This document shows positions 34,558 through 43,740 of a stretch of DNA of 64,000 nt, piece by piece; position 1 is the stretch's first letter; each line of letters starts with the position of its first letter. The notes under the pieces are model-generated. The model worked only from the letters and a program-made list of their open reading frames with translations, searched no databases and was not told the origin of the DNA. Source of the DNA: Candidatus Latescibacterota bacterium (GTDB taxonomy: Bacteria; Krumholzibacteriota; Krumholzibacteriia; WVZY01); NCBI GenBank assembly GCA_011772205.1, contig WVZY01000057.1, forward strand, positions 132,190 to 196,189. Reading direction: 5' to 3'. The position numbers and the translations under genes are program-made.

Positions 34558-35937
34558 GTGGGAAAGAGATTCATGTTGCGAAGGCAGATGAAGAGAATGG
34601 GCAAATTGTCCTTTATTGCAATCGTCTTCGGGTGGATGCTGGCTCTATCTTTCTCCGCTCCGCGGGGCAGGACGTGGTACGTCAAGCCGGACGGCACCGG
34701 CGATGCCCCGACGGTACAGGCTGCTGTTGACAGTGCAGTGGCCGGCGACTCGATTTACGTTGCTGCGGGTAAGTATTTCGATGCCCGCGATATACTCGTT
34801 GACGGAGTAACGAAAAGGGTCAACCTGCATCTTTATAAGAATGTCAAAGTGATTGGCGAAAGTGGGCCGGAGAAGACGATGATCAAGGGCTATGAGAGTG
34901 ACATTGGAGTTTATATCGAAAATGTCGATTCCACAGCAGAATTGAGAAATTTCATTATCGAGACGTCCTGGGAGAATTACACATGCATCGATACCGGCTC
35001 AACCGTACCGGAACATCTCCATGTGGGAATCGAATGCCGACAAGCGGATGCAACGGTCACAGAAAACCTTGTGCACTTTAACGATATCGGCGTTAAGCTA
35101 ACCGATTCGGCCGCCCTGGTAATGCACAATGAAATCCACCACAGTCTCATCAACGTCCTGTGCAGAAATGGTTCGAATGCGGTGCTAAGTGATAATGAGA
35201 TCCACGATGGAATGCGTTTGATTCACTGCGATGCTTCCTCACCCCTAATCGAAGCAAACGAACTCAGGAGGGCTTGTGAGGGCATCCGCGCGGTGGGCGA
35301 CGCGAATCCTCTTATAATCAACAACACCATTCATTTCACGTTCAATTGGGCGGTGGTGTGCCGTTCGGGTTCTGTTATCGATCATAATAGAATCGAGGAC
35401 AATGCGTCGGCTGTACGTCTTGAAAATTCTATATCATCTGTTATCGTAAGAAACAATGTGTTCTACCATAACGTTATCGCCATCGAAGTATCCTCCTCCG
35501 CAGACGCTCTGATCGAAAAGAATACGATCGATGCTTGCGAATTCGGTATTTACTGTGATAACGGGTCCGGGCTCATAATACAGAACAACATCATCAGCCG
35601 GCCGAACTTTGGCATTTTCTGCGAGGCGACGTGCTCTCTAATCATTGCTTGCAATGACATTTTCGGTGCACGCGTCGAGCCGTATTCAGGGACCTGTCCG
35701 GACCTAACCGGCAGCGACGGAAACATTTCTCTCGACCCGGAGTTCTGCGGAATATTCGGCACCGGCAACTACAACCTGCAGAGCGATTCCCCCTGCGCTT
35801 CGGGGAACCACCCGGATGGTTACAATTGCGATCGCATCGGCGCGTTCGAAGTGGGTTGCGGTCAAGTACCAACCAAAAGGATGTCTATCGGAAAGCTCAA
35901 ATCTCTTTTCAATAAGAAAGATCGCAGAACCGAATGA
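34558..35937 (+). CDS. Secreted right-handed beta-helix protein with C-terminal IGKLKSLF signature
   Basis: This 459-residue protein has a signal region (KLSFIAIVFGWMLALSFSAP). A parallel beta-helix of the NosD/pectate-lyase-like type follows (WYVKPDGTGDAPTVQAAVDS and many IxxNxI rungs such as NEIHHSLINVLCRNGS). No lyase residues could be identified, so it may bind rather than cleave polysaccharide. The C-terminus, TKRMSIGKLKSLFNKKDRRT, repeats the pattern of the two other signature-bearing proteins with Ile in place of Trp. The start could be GTG at 34558 or ATG at 34573. Its body lacks neighbours of related function. Confidence 0.75.
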   Translation: MGKRFMLRRQMKRMGKLSFIAIVFGWMLALSFSAPRGRTWYVKPDGTGDAPTVQAAVDSAVAGDSIYVAAGKYFDARDILVDGVTKRVNLHLYKNVKVIGESGPEKTMIKGYESDIGVYIENVDSTAELRNFIIETSWENYTCIDTGSTVPEHLHVGIECRQADATVTENLVHFNDIGVKLTDSAALVMHNEIHHSLINVLCRNGSNAVLSDNEIHDGMRLIHCDASSPLIEANELRRACEGIRAVGDANPLIINNTIHFTFNWAVVCRSGSVIDHNRIEDNASAVRLENSISSVIVRNNVFYHNVIAIEVSSSADALIEKNTIDACEFGIYCDNGSGLIIQNNIISRPNFGIFCEATCSLIIACNDIFGARVEPYSGTCPDLTGSDGNISLDPEFCGIFGTGNYNLQSDSPCASGNHPDGYNCDRIGAFEVGCGQVPTKRMSIGKLKSLFNKKDRRTE

Positions 35938-35976
35938 CGGCTTCGATGAGACGACATTTGCCCGGCAAGGGCCGCG

Positions 35977-36005
35977 TTGACAGTCTACTCCTCCTATGCT
36001 AGGTT
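35977..36005 (+). promoter_or_regulatory. Sigma-70-type promoter upstream of EcfT
   Basis: TTGACA, 17 bases, TAGGTT, with a TGC before the -10, about 85 bases before the ATG at 36091. Confidence 0.55.
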
Positions 36006-36090
36006 GACTTCACAACTCTTCCAGACGGCAGCAGCACGCAAGCCAAAGCATGATTCACATTCTTGAACCAGTACGGATTGAATTAGGGGG

Positions 36091-36897
36091 ATGAAGTTGA
36101 ATCTCATTTCGATGGACAATCGGAGGCAATCGGATGCTCGGCAGGTGTACCGTTTTTTCCCCAAGGATCCGCGCTTTGCGATTTTCGCTTTGGTGCTCTT
36201 GATCGTGTCTGCGTTCGTCGTCAGACGCCCAGGAGGAATGCTCTGCCTACTGGTTTATGTGCTTCTCTTGCACTCGCTCTCTGGTGCTTCTGCAGGATCG
36301 ATATGGAAACGATCGAAAAAAATACTTCTTTTCGCCTTGCTGGCTGTCGTATTGAACGCGGTACTGGTAAGTGGCGAGCCGCTCGTTACTGTCAGTGGGA
36401 GGCAAATCGTTTCAAAAGAGGGATTCTCCCGGGGGATATATTTTTTTATGCAGATCTTCGTCCTTTATCATTCGACGGTCTTGTTCGTGCTGTTCACTTC
36501 TCAAGAAGCGGTCGCTCAGGGGATTTCAGCGCTCATTAAACCGCTTGCACCAAAGCTCGCGAATAAAATGGCGTTCTATGCGTTCGTGTCAATCGGATTT
36601 CTACCGCTTTTCTTCGAGGAATTCGAGCGGATCGCCACTCTGCAAAGATTCCGTGGAGGTGGGTTGCAGGGAGGTCCTCTGCAAAAGCTGAGAGGCACCA
36701 GATTGCTCATTGTTCCACTTTTTCTTTCGGCGATCCAGCGTTCGGGTCAGTTGGCCATGGTGGTCGAGCTCCGGGGACTCAGAGACGCGGCAGGGGAGCT
36801 TCTGGAACTCGGACGGCCGAGTATTAGGGATTGTGTCTTTATCGGAGTGACATTGACCGTTGTTGCGTTTTGCGTTGTGGTGCTTTCTGGCGGTTGA
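36091..36897 (+). CDS. ECF transporter transmembrane (T) component, EcfT/CbiQ-like
   Basis: This 268-residue inner-membrane protein has several helices (about residues 28-65, 77-95, 117-140, 165-180, 248-266). Cytoplasmic coupling helices carry the RG-type motifs LQRFRGGG and VVELRGLRD, which contact the ATPases. EcfT joins a substrate-binding S protein to the EcfA ATPases for vitamin or metal uptake. No ecfA or S gene is adjacent here, so the partners must be elsewhere. GGGGG touches the ATG, an unusually tight ribosome site, and a Met at codon 8 is an alternative. Confidence 0.72.
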   Translation: MKLNLISMDNRRQSDARQVYRFFPKDPRFAIFALVLLIVSAFVVRRPGGMLCLLVYVLLLHSLSGASAGSIWKRSKKILLFALLAVVLNAVLVSGEPLVTVSGRQIVSKEGFSRGIYFFMQIFVLYHSTVLFVLFTSQEAVAQGISALIKPLAPKLANKMAFYAFVSIGFLPLFFEEFERIATLQRFRGGGLQGGPLQKLRGTRLLIVPLFLSAIQRSGQLAMVVELRGLRDAAGELLELGRPSIRDCVFIGVTLTVVAFCVVVLSGG

Positions 36898-36940
36898 GGA
36901 TTTTGCGCCCAAACAGGCGTGCGGCTTTATGAAAGGCAAT

Positions 36941-37678
36941 ATGAAAAACTTAAAATGCATTCTTGAATACGACGGCACCGATTTTCATGGATGGCAGAAG
37001 CAGCAAGGCCAGCGCACGGTTCAGGGCGTTATGGAAGAGGCGATCGAGAAGATTCATGGTGAAAAGGTGCAGGTTCACGGTGCAGGCCGAACGGATGCCG
37101 GCGTGCATGCATGGGGGCAGGTATGCAGTTTCACGATCGATACGCGGCTTTCGGTCAAAAGAATCGCTAGAGCGGTAAGCTCGAAACTTCCTGGGGATGT
37201 GCGGATTCGCTCTGCGGAAGAGGTGCCGCTCGATTTTCATGCGCGATTCAGCGCGCTGAGCCGGCGGTATATTTATTATTTGCGAACGGAACCGACGGCA
37301 ATCTGGCGCAGGTTTTTTTATGTGGTACGGTACTCCCTCGACGCGGCGGCAATGAAAAAGGCTGCCCGGTATCTCCTTGGCGAAAGGGATTTTGCAAGTT
37401 TCACCACGGCACAAGCCTCCAAAGACGGCACCACGCAATGCCTGCTCACCGAGCTGGACGTCCAACAGACCGGAGCGGTCATCTCGTTCACCGCGGAAGC
37501 CGACCACTTTCTCCATAATATGGTCCGCATTATCGTGGGGACGCTTCTCGAGGTCGGCCGAGGGAAAATCCTCCCGGAACAGTTGAAAGAGATTGCGTGT
37601 AAAAAGGATAGAAATGCGGCAGGCCCGACAGTACCGCCGAATGGTCTCTTCCTCCTCGAGGTGGAATACCCGGAGTGA
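36941..37678 (+). CDS. truA: tRNA pseudouridine(38-40) synthase
   Basis: This 245-residue TruA modifies positions 38-40 of tRNA anticodon arms. The catalytic Asp is in HGAGRTDAGVHA. Other family stretches are YDGTDFHGWQ, LSRRYIYYL and ADHFLHNMVRIIVGTLLEVG. The start is the Met preceded by AAAGGCAAT. The longer ORF start lies inside the EcfT gene. The two genes are 43 bases apart and probably share a transcript. Confidence 0.94.
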   Translation: MKNLKCILEYDGTDFHGWQKQQGQRTVQGVMEEAIEKIHGEKVQVHGAGRTDAGVHAWGQVCSFTIDTRLSVKRIARAVSSKLPGDVRIRSAEEVPLDFHARFSALSRRYIYYLRTEPTAIWRRFFYVVRYSLDAAAMKKAARYLLGERDFASFTTAQASKDGTTQCLLTELDVQQTGAVISFTAEADHFLHNMVRIIVGTLLEVGRGKILPEQLKEIACKKDRNAAGPTVPPNGLFLLEVEYPE

Positions 37679-37685
37679 ATTGGTC

Positions 37686-37714
37686 TTGGAGTGCCCCAGG
37701 CAATGGATTATGAT
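37686..37714 (+). promoter_or_regulatory. Putative promoter of the transaldolase gene
   Basis: TTGGAG, 17 bases, TATGAT, with a predicted start near 37721, about 115 bases before the ATG. Confidence 0.45.
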
Positions 37715-37836
37715 AAAATGTTAAGCCAAGCAGAGATGGCACTGAGGGGGTATAAAAGCCGAAAACGATTATTTGCCATATGATGTGGGGGAACTTGTCC
37801 ACTTCGAACCGTGTTCGGAATAGAGGAAGGAGAGAG

Positions 37837-38484
37837 ATGAAGCTTTTTCTTGATACCGCAAATATTGAGCAGATCCGCGAGGTCGCCGCGCTGGGCATTT
37901 TGGATGGTGTGACCACCAATCCAACCCTCATGTCAAAGGAAAAGGGGAACTATCGCGAGAGTCTGAAAGAGATATGCGACATCGTCCGCGGACCGGTGAG
38001 CGCCGAAGTCGTAGCGGAGGGATCGGAGGAGATGGTGCTCCAGGCCCGCGATCTCGCCAAGATCAGCGAGCACATCGTCATAAAGATTCCATTGATCGCC
38101 GAGGGTTTGAAGGCGGTAAGGGTGCTTTCTGCGGAGGACGTCAAGACAAACGTGACATTGTGCTTCAGCGCCAACCAAGGAATCCTCGCAGCGAAGGCCG
38201 GGGCGACTTATTTGAGTCCATTCATCGGCCGCATCGATGACGTGGGTCAGCCGGGGATGGACTTGATTGCAGATCTCATAGAGATATTCGAAAACTACGC
38301 GTTTGCAACGCAGATCATCGTGGCGAGCGTTCGGCATCCACTGCATGTGCTCGAAGCGGCGAGGCTCGGCGCCGACGTTGTCACGGTGCCGCATAAAGTC
38401 ATGATGCAAATGCTAAAGCATCCATTGACGGATGTAGGCATCGAGAAGTTCAACGAGGACTGGAAGAAGGTGATATCACGTTAA
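37837..38484 (+). CDS. tal: Transaldolase (small, type 3) / fructose-6-phosphate aldolase-like
   Basis: This protein of about 215 residues has the Schiff-base Lys in HIVIKIPL (Lys83) and the family signature [12 protein letters not shown]. Its length matches the short transaldolase/FSA subfamily of the pentose phosphate pathway. Distinguishing transaldolase from fructose-6-phosphate aldolase needs alignment at Tyr/Phe positions, so the symbol is provisional. AAGGAG precedes the ATG, which is 20 codons into the ORF-track entry. Confidence 0.88.
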   Translation: MKLFLDTANIEQIREVAALGILDGVTTNPTLMSKEKGNYRESLKEICDIVRGPVSAEVVAEGSEEMVLQARDLAKISEHIVIKIPLIAEGLKAVRVLSAEDVKTNVTLCFSANQGILAAKAGATYLSPFIGRIDDVGQPGMDLIADLIEIFENYAFATQIIVASVRHPLHVLEAARLGADVVTVPHKVMMQMLKHPLTDVGIEKFNEDWKKVISR

Positions 38485-38609
38485 AAGTCGGATTTAGCGA
38501 TCTTCCCACATCGAATGGCAACCGTTGGCAAAAGCTGACCGCAGGCGAAATCGCGCCAAAGCGGTATCAAAAGATTGATTCAGTATTCAACTAAGAGTTG
38601 GGTGAAGAG

Positions 38610-39815
38610 ATGGACGATCTCCAGAAAATCAAAAAGATGCGCTACCTGCCGTATATTTTTGGGGCGATACTGGGTATTTCGCTCGCGTTGGTCATTATCT
38701 CGGGCTTGATCTTCTCTAGCGTGCCCAGGAGCTCTGCTGACTTAGCAAACCCGGCATCCACGACACCGGACGGCCGGATCGCTTCAATGCCCGCTGCATC
38801 GATCGGTGAGAGCCGCAGAAACGCCATCGTTGTGGCAACGGAGAACGTAGCGCCTGCCGTGGTTACTATCACGACCACCTTCACGCGGGTATACCGGCCG
38901 TTCCTTTTCGATTTCGAACAATGGTTTGGAAGGCACTATTTTAGGCCGCGAAAACGATCTTATTCCACATTGGGTTCAGGCGTAATTATCGATGGTAAAG
39001 GATACATTCTTACCAACGAACATGTGGTGTCCAGGGCAGAGGAGATCAACGTAACGCTTTCCACGGGCGAGACGCTCGATGGGCGTCTGGTTGGAAGCGC
39101 GCCGGACTACGATCTTGCCCTTATCAAAGTCGATGGGAAGGACCTTCCATATGCCCCTCTAGGGGATTCGAGCGATCTCCTCGTTGGAGAATGGGTGATC
39201 GCCATTGGAAGCCCCTTCGGGTGGGAGCTAAGCGATCCGCAGCCTACGGTGACAGTCGGTGTAGTAAGCGCATTCCACAGAGAAGTTAGGGGCGAAAGCA
39301 GCGAACGCATTTATAAAGACATGATTCAGACGGATGCGGCCATTAATCCTGGTAACAGCGGTGGGCCCCTGGTGAATTCGCGTGGAGAGGTGATCGGGAT
39401 CAATACGTTCATCTTCAGCCAAAGCGGTGGCAGCATAGGGATGGGATTCGCGATTCCAATCAATCGCGGCAAGTGGGTGCTCGATGAGATCGTGCACTAT
39501 GGCCGGGTTCGCTCGGTTTGGGTGGGAATCTCGGCAATGTCCGTCACGCCGGAAGTTGCAGTCAGCCTGAATCTAAAGAGGAGAAGGGGCGTGCTGATCA
39601 GTAGCATCGAGGAAGACAGCCCTGCCTCCAAAGCCGGCCTGAAACCCGGAGACCTCATTGTTGCCGTGAACGGCCGGGACGTCACCAGCGTAGACCAAGC
39701 AAATCACATCATCTTTGGATCCAGAGTGGGAGATGAGCTCGTCATGGATATCGAGCGGAAGGGCAAAAAGCAGCAGTACACTATCAAACTCGAAGAGCAT
39801 CCAGGCGATATCTGA
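38610..39815 (+). CDS. DegP/HtrA-type periplasmic serine protease with one PDZ domain
   Basis: This protein of about 401 residues has an N-terminal anchor (YLPYIFGAILGISLALVIIS) and a trypsin-like domain. The triad is visible: His in LTNEHVVS, Asp in APDYDLALIKV and Ser in INPGNSGGPLV. A single C-terminal PDZ domain follows (VLISSIEEDSPASKAGLKPG). One PDZ and a membrane anchor fit the DegS/HtrA class rather than DegP, which has two PDZ domains. It acts in envelope protein quality control. The start is the Met preceded by GAAGAG. Confidence 0.9.
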   Translation: MDDLQKIKKMRYLPYIFGAILGISLALVIISGLIFSSVPRSSADLANPASTTPDGRIASMPAASIGESRRNAIVVATENVAPAVVTITTTFTRVYRPFLFDFEQWFGRHYFRPRKRSYSTLGSGVIIDGKGYILTNEHVVSRAEEINVTLSTGETLDGRLVGSAPDYDLALIKVDGKDLPYAPLGDSSDLLVGEWVIAIGSPFGWELSDPQPTVTVGVVSAFHREVRGESSERIYKDMIQTDAAINPGNSGGPLVNSRGEVIGINTFIFSQSGGSIGMGFAIPINRGKWVLDEIVHYGRVRSVWVGISAMSVTPEVAVSLNLKRRRGVLISSIEEDSPASKAGLKPGDLIVAVNGRDVTSVDQANHIIFGSRVGDELVMDIERKGKKQQYTIKLEEHPGDI

Positions 39816-39840
39816 TTCGCTTGTTTCAAATAACACTGTC

Positions 39841-39853
39841 ACTCACTGTGAGT
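39841..39853. repeat. Palindrome ACTCAC-T-GTGAGT upstream of purB
   Basis: A perfect 6-bp inverted repeat with one central base lies 72 bases before the purB start. It is a candidate operator for the purine genes. It does not resemble the E. coli PurR box. Confidence 0.3.
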
Positions 39854-39924
39854 TGGCTGCTTTCCGTCTGCTACCGCGGAGCACGCGCATAACGAAATCG
39901 ATGGGTCTGCCTTAGGGAGGGGTC

Positions 39925-41214
39925 ATGATCGAACGGTACACCCTGCCCGTGATGGGGAGGATCTGGTCCGAGGAAAACAAATTCCAAAAATGGCTCGAAA
40001 TCGAGATTCTTGTGTGTGAGGCGCTTGCCTCGATGGGAGAGATTCCCAAAGATGCGGTAAAGCGCATTCGCGAAAAAGCCGCTTTCGACTCCGAACGCAT
40101 CAAGGAAATCGAAGAAACCACCCACCACGATGTCATCGCCTTCCTCACGAATGTCGCCGAGCATGTGGGGGATGATTCGCGGTACATCCACATCGGAATG
40201 ACCAGCTCCGACCTCCTCGATACTGCGCTCGCCGCCACGCTCAAGGAGGCAGGGGAGAAGCTGCTGTCTCGGCTATCGGAGCTGAAAGCGGTAATCAAGG
40301 AACGCGCTCTCGAACACAAAAGAACGGTCATGGTGGGGCGCACCCACGGAATCCACGCAGAGCCAATCACGTTCGGGCTCAAGCTCATCGTCTGGTATGA
40401 CGAGTTATCGCGCAGAGAACAAGCGCTCGAGCGGGCGATCGATACTATTTCGTTCGGGAAGATTTCCGGGGCGGTCGGCAACTACGCCCATCTCGATCCA
40501 AAGGTGGAAACGTACGTCATCGAAAAACTGGGTCTCAAGCCGGCACCCGTATCCACGCAGATTCTCCAGCGTGACCGGCATGCTGAGTTCGTCTCAGCGC
40601 TTGCCCTCGTTGCCGCTTCGCTGGAAAAGATGGCTACAGAAGTTCGGAACCTCCAGCGTACCGATGTCCTCGAAGTGGAAGAGTATTTCGAGGAAGGTCA
40701 AAAGGGCAGTTCGGCGATGCCGCACAAGCGAAATCCGATCACCTGCGAGCGCATCTGCGGCCTCGCCCGCATCATCAGGGCGAATGCGATCGCCGCAATG
40801 GAAAACGTAACGCTATGGCACGAGAGGGACATCAGCCATTCTTCAGTAGAAAGGGTGATCCTGCCGGACAGCACAATCGCCTTGGACTATATGCTCGAGC
40901 GGTTCGCGTGGGTGATCAAGCGTTTGATCGTGTACCCCGACCGGATGAGGCAAAATCTCGAGCGGACGAACGGGCTCATTTATTCGCAGAAGCTTTTGCT
41001 GGAGCTTGCGAAAACCGGAATTTCGCGTGAGGAAGCGTACGCGGCGGTTCAGGAAGCAGCGATGGAAACGTGGGAGAGGGGAAAACCCTTCGAGCAGTCG
41101 GTTCGCGAGCGCGAGGCCATAACGTTACGGATGGATGGAAACACTCTCGATTCGATATTCACCCTGGATGCCTTTTTAAAATCGGTTGACGAAATCTTTG
41201 AAAGAGTAGTTTAA
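39925..41214 (+). CDS. purB: Adenylosuccinate lyase
   Basis: This 429-residue PurB acts twice in purine synthesis, forming AICAR from SAICAR and AMP from adenylosuccinate. The fumarase-superfamily signature GSSAMPHKRNPITCE is intact, and HTRHD-type stretches such as HIGMTSSDLLDTAL and VGRTHGIHAEP are present. AGGGAGGGG precedes the ATG. It opens the purine run purB-purL-purQ-(PurS-like)-purF, although a 135-base gap with a T-run before purL may allow separate control. Confidence 0.96.
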   Translation: MIERYTLPVMGRIWSEENKFQKWLEIEILVCEALASMGEIPKDAVKRIREKAAFDSERIKEIEETTHHDVIAFLTNVAEHVGDDSRYIHIGMTSSDLLDTALAATLKEAGEKLLSRLSELKAVIKERALEHKRTVMVGRTHGIHAEPITFGLKLIVWYDELSRREQALERAIDTISFGKISGAVGNYAHLDPKVETYVIEKLGLKPAPVSTQILQRDRHAEFVSALALVAASLEKMATEVRNLQRTDVLEVEEYFEEGQKGSSAMPHKRNPITCERICGLARIIRANAIAAMENVTLWHERDISHSSVERVILPDSTIALDYMLERFAWVIKRLIVYPDRMRQNLERTNGLIYSQKLLLELAKTGISREEAYAAVQEAAMETWERGKPFEQSVREREAITLRMDGNTLDSIFTLDAFLKSVDEIFERVV

Positions 41215-41349
41215 TCGGATTCTCGGCATTGGACTATTCCTGGTGCGTCGCGGCGGCTAGCTGCGGCGTAACTGTTTTTTTGATTGCCCGCCACTTCGAG
41301 ATCCCGCTTATACGGGAAGCGCCAGGCTCCCGTCGGAACGGAACCGCAA

Positions 41350-43716
41350 ATGGACACGATCCAGAAAGAATATCTCATCGCACTCGACTCGGTAAGTAAG
41401 GCGGTTCTGGATCGCTTTCTCAAGGAGCAGAATCTAAGTCTGAAACCGGACGAACTCGACCAGCTCCGCGAACTTCTGGGAAGAAATCCGAGTCTTGTCG
41501 AGCTTCATATCTTCAACACGATGTGGAGCGAGCATTGCTCGTATAAAAGTTCCCGAGCGGTGCTCAAGAAGTATCTCCCTACGAAAGCGCCTCATGTCGT
41601 TTTGGGTCCCGGCGAGGATGCCGGTGTCATCCGGTTTTTCGAAAGGGAGGGGAGAAAGTACTGCCTCGTGATGGCGCACGAAAGCCACAATCATCCATCA
41701 CAGGTTCTCCCCGTCGAGGGCGCCGCGACCGGAATTGGTGGAATCGTCCGAGATGTGTACTGCATGGGAGCCGATGTTATTGGTGTAATGGATCCCCTTC
41801 GGTTCGGAGATCCTGAGGGTCCCAAAGGCGCCCGCGTTCGTGATATCGCGTGGGGCGTTGTCGATGGCATCGCGCAGTACGCAAACGCTCTGGGCGTTCC
41901 CAACTTGGGTGGAGAAGCGGCGTTCGATTCGAGCTTCGACGATAATTGCCTGGTAAATGTCGTGGCCCTTGGGATCGTTGAGGAGGCGGACATCATCAGG
42001 AGCCGAGCCCCCGATTCGGCATGTCGAGACCCCCATGACGTTATTCTCATCGGAAAACCCACTGATGCTTCCGGCTTCGGAGGAGCCGCCTTCGCGTCCG
42101 AAAGGCTGAGCGAGAACGATGCGGTAGAACGCCAGGAGGCCGTCCAGGTTCCCGATCCCTTCCTTAAAAGAGTGCTTAGCGAAGCCACGAAGTCCCTCCT
42201 CGATCTCGCCAAGCACGAACGAATCAAAATTGGCTTCAAGGATCTCGGCGCCGGGGGAATTAGCTGTGCTGTTTCCGAAATGGCTGCGGCCGGAGGGGTT
42301 GGTGCTTTTGTGGACTTCGACAAAGTCAATTGCGCGATCGACAACATGCGTGCTGAGGTGATTGCCTGCTCGGAGACCCAGGAGCGCTACGCAATGATCG
42401 TTCCCACAGGTTTCAGTGCGGACGTGCTGCGCATATATAACGAGGATTTCGAGCTGCCCGGTCTTTATCGCGGTGCGGGGGCTTTCGTGATCGGAAGGAT
42501 CACAAAGGACAAGCGCTTCAAAATCTCTCACAACGGACGTCTGGTTTGCGACGCGGATGTGGATGCTATCACTACGGGAATCCAGTACGATCGAGCTGCG
42601 GCGAGGAAGAAGCCGGCGCCACGCGGAGTTCCCAAAGATCCTGAACCAGGAATCAGGGAAGCGCTGCTTGCGCTTCTTGCATCGTACAACATTTCGGACA
42701 AGTCTAAGATCTACAAGCACTACGACACCGAGGTCCAGGGCAGGGCGGTGCTGAGGCCTGGTGAAGCCGATGCATCGGTATCCCTTTTTCTCCCTGGAGA
42801 ACCAGTGGGCGTGGCCGCCGCATGCGGCGGTAACTCGCGCCTCGCCGCGGTGGATCCGTATTTCGGCGGGGTCTGGGCCGTTATCGAGGCAGCCAGGAAT
42901 GTTGCATGCGTAGGCGGACAACCTCTCGCGATCACCGATTGCTTGAATTACGGCGACCCGGAAGATCCCGGCGTGTTTTGGGAGTTCTCCGAAGGTGTCC
43001 GGGGGATTGGCGATGCGTGCAGGGAACTCGCGATCTCCGAAGATAAGGGAGTTCCTTTGCCCGTGATCTCGGGCAATGTTTCGTTCTACAACCAGAGCGA
43101 AAAGGGAGAACCCATAGCGCCTTCGCCGATTGTTGCCTGTGCTGGGCGTGTGGGAGATGTGAGTGTTTGCCGCGGTATGGGCTTCAAGGAAAATGATTCG
43201 GTAATCGTGCTCCTCGGTGATTTCCATGCTTCGATAGGGGGGAGTGAGTACGAGGCGCTTTTCGGTATCGCCGGGGAAAGCCTTCCGCCAGCGCCCGATT
43301 ATGACATGGAAAGGGCGCTCCACGGAGCGCTGGTAGAGGGCATCCAGCGGATGCTGGTGCTATCCGCTCATGACATCAGCCACGGTGGACTCGTCGTGAC
43401 GGTCTCGGAGATGATGCAGGGAAGCGATCCCTTCACGGTTGGTTGTGTCCTGTCGCTCGAAAGCGGATTCCCTGGAGACGCTCCCGAGGCTCATTATTTG
43501 TTCAGTGAGTACGGAGGCGTCGTCGTCGAAGTACCCGGGCGCTGTTGGGAGGAATATCGTAGAGTGTTGGAACGGCATGGATCGACATGGTTCGAAATCG
43601 GGCAGACGAATCGCAGCGGAGGCATCGAGGTTCGGCTGCCAGAAGGGAAGATCGTCCTCTCAGCCGATGAAATGATCCGGGCTTCCAAAGGGAAGTGCGA
43701 GCGGCTTTTTGGATAG
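41350..43716 (+). CDS. purL: FGAM synthase subunit II (small-type PurL)
   Basis: This protein of about 788 residues is the short PurL, which converts FGAR to FGAM with ATP and needs PurS and PurQ as partners. Typical stretches are TMWSEHCSYKSSRAVLKKYL, AHESHNHPSQV, FKDLGAGGISCAVSEMA and ISHGGLVVTVSEM. The upstream-extended TTG start of the ORF track is less likely than the Met at 41350. It is followed by purQ 24 bases later and then by a PurS-like gene, so the three subunits are co-encoded. Confidence 0.95.
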   Translation: MDTIQKEYLIALDSVSKAVLDRFLKEQNLSLKPDELDQLRELLGRNPSLVELHIFNTMWSEHCSYKSSRAVLKKYLPTKAPHVVLGPGEDAGVIRFFEREGRKYCLVMAHESHNHPSQVLPVEGAATGIGGIVRDVYCMGADVIGVMDPLRFGDPEGPKGARVRDIAWGVVDGIAQYANALGVPNLGGEAAFDSSFDDNCLVNVVALGIVEEADIIRSRAPDSACRDPHDVILIGKPTDASGFGGAAFASERLSENDAVERQEAVQVPDPFLKRVLSEATKSLLDLAKHERIKIGFKDLGAGGISCAVSEMAAAGGVGAFVDFDKVNCAIDNMRAEVIACSETQERYAMIVPTGFSADVLRIYNEDFELPGLYRGAGAFVIGRITKDKRFKISHNGRLVCDADVDAITTGIQYDRAAARKKPAPRGVPKDPEPGIREALLALLASYNISDKSKIYKHYDTEVQGRAVLRPGEADASVSLFLPGEPVGVAAACGGNSRLAAVDPYFGGVWAVIEAARNVACVGGQPLAITDCLNYGDPEDPGVFWEFSEGVRGIGDACRELAISEDKGVPLPVISGNVSFYNQSEKGEPIAPSPIVACAGRVGDVSVCRGMGFKENDSVIVLLGDFHASIGGSEYEALFGIAGESLPPAPDYDMERALHGALVEGIQRMLVLSAHDISHGGLVVTVSEMMQGSDPFTVGCVLSLESGFPGDAPEAHYLFSEYGGVVVEVPGRCWEEYRRVLERHGSTWFEIGQTNRSGGIEVRLPEGKIVLSADEMIRASKGKCERLFG

Positions 43717-43740
43717 AACAGAAGGAGCCGGTAAAACCCC

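Noticed and set aside
41250-41284. GC-rich stretch plus T7 between purB and purL as a terminator
   Set aside because: The candidate stem has several mismatches and does not abut the T-run, so it cannot be called.
41698-43323. 541-residue ORF on the minus strand
   Set aside because: It lies wholly antisense to purL, a well-supported gene, has no family resemblance and arises from the codon bias of purL.
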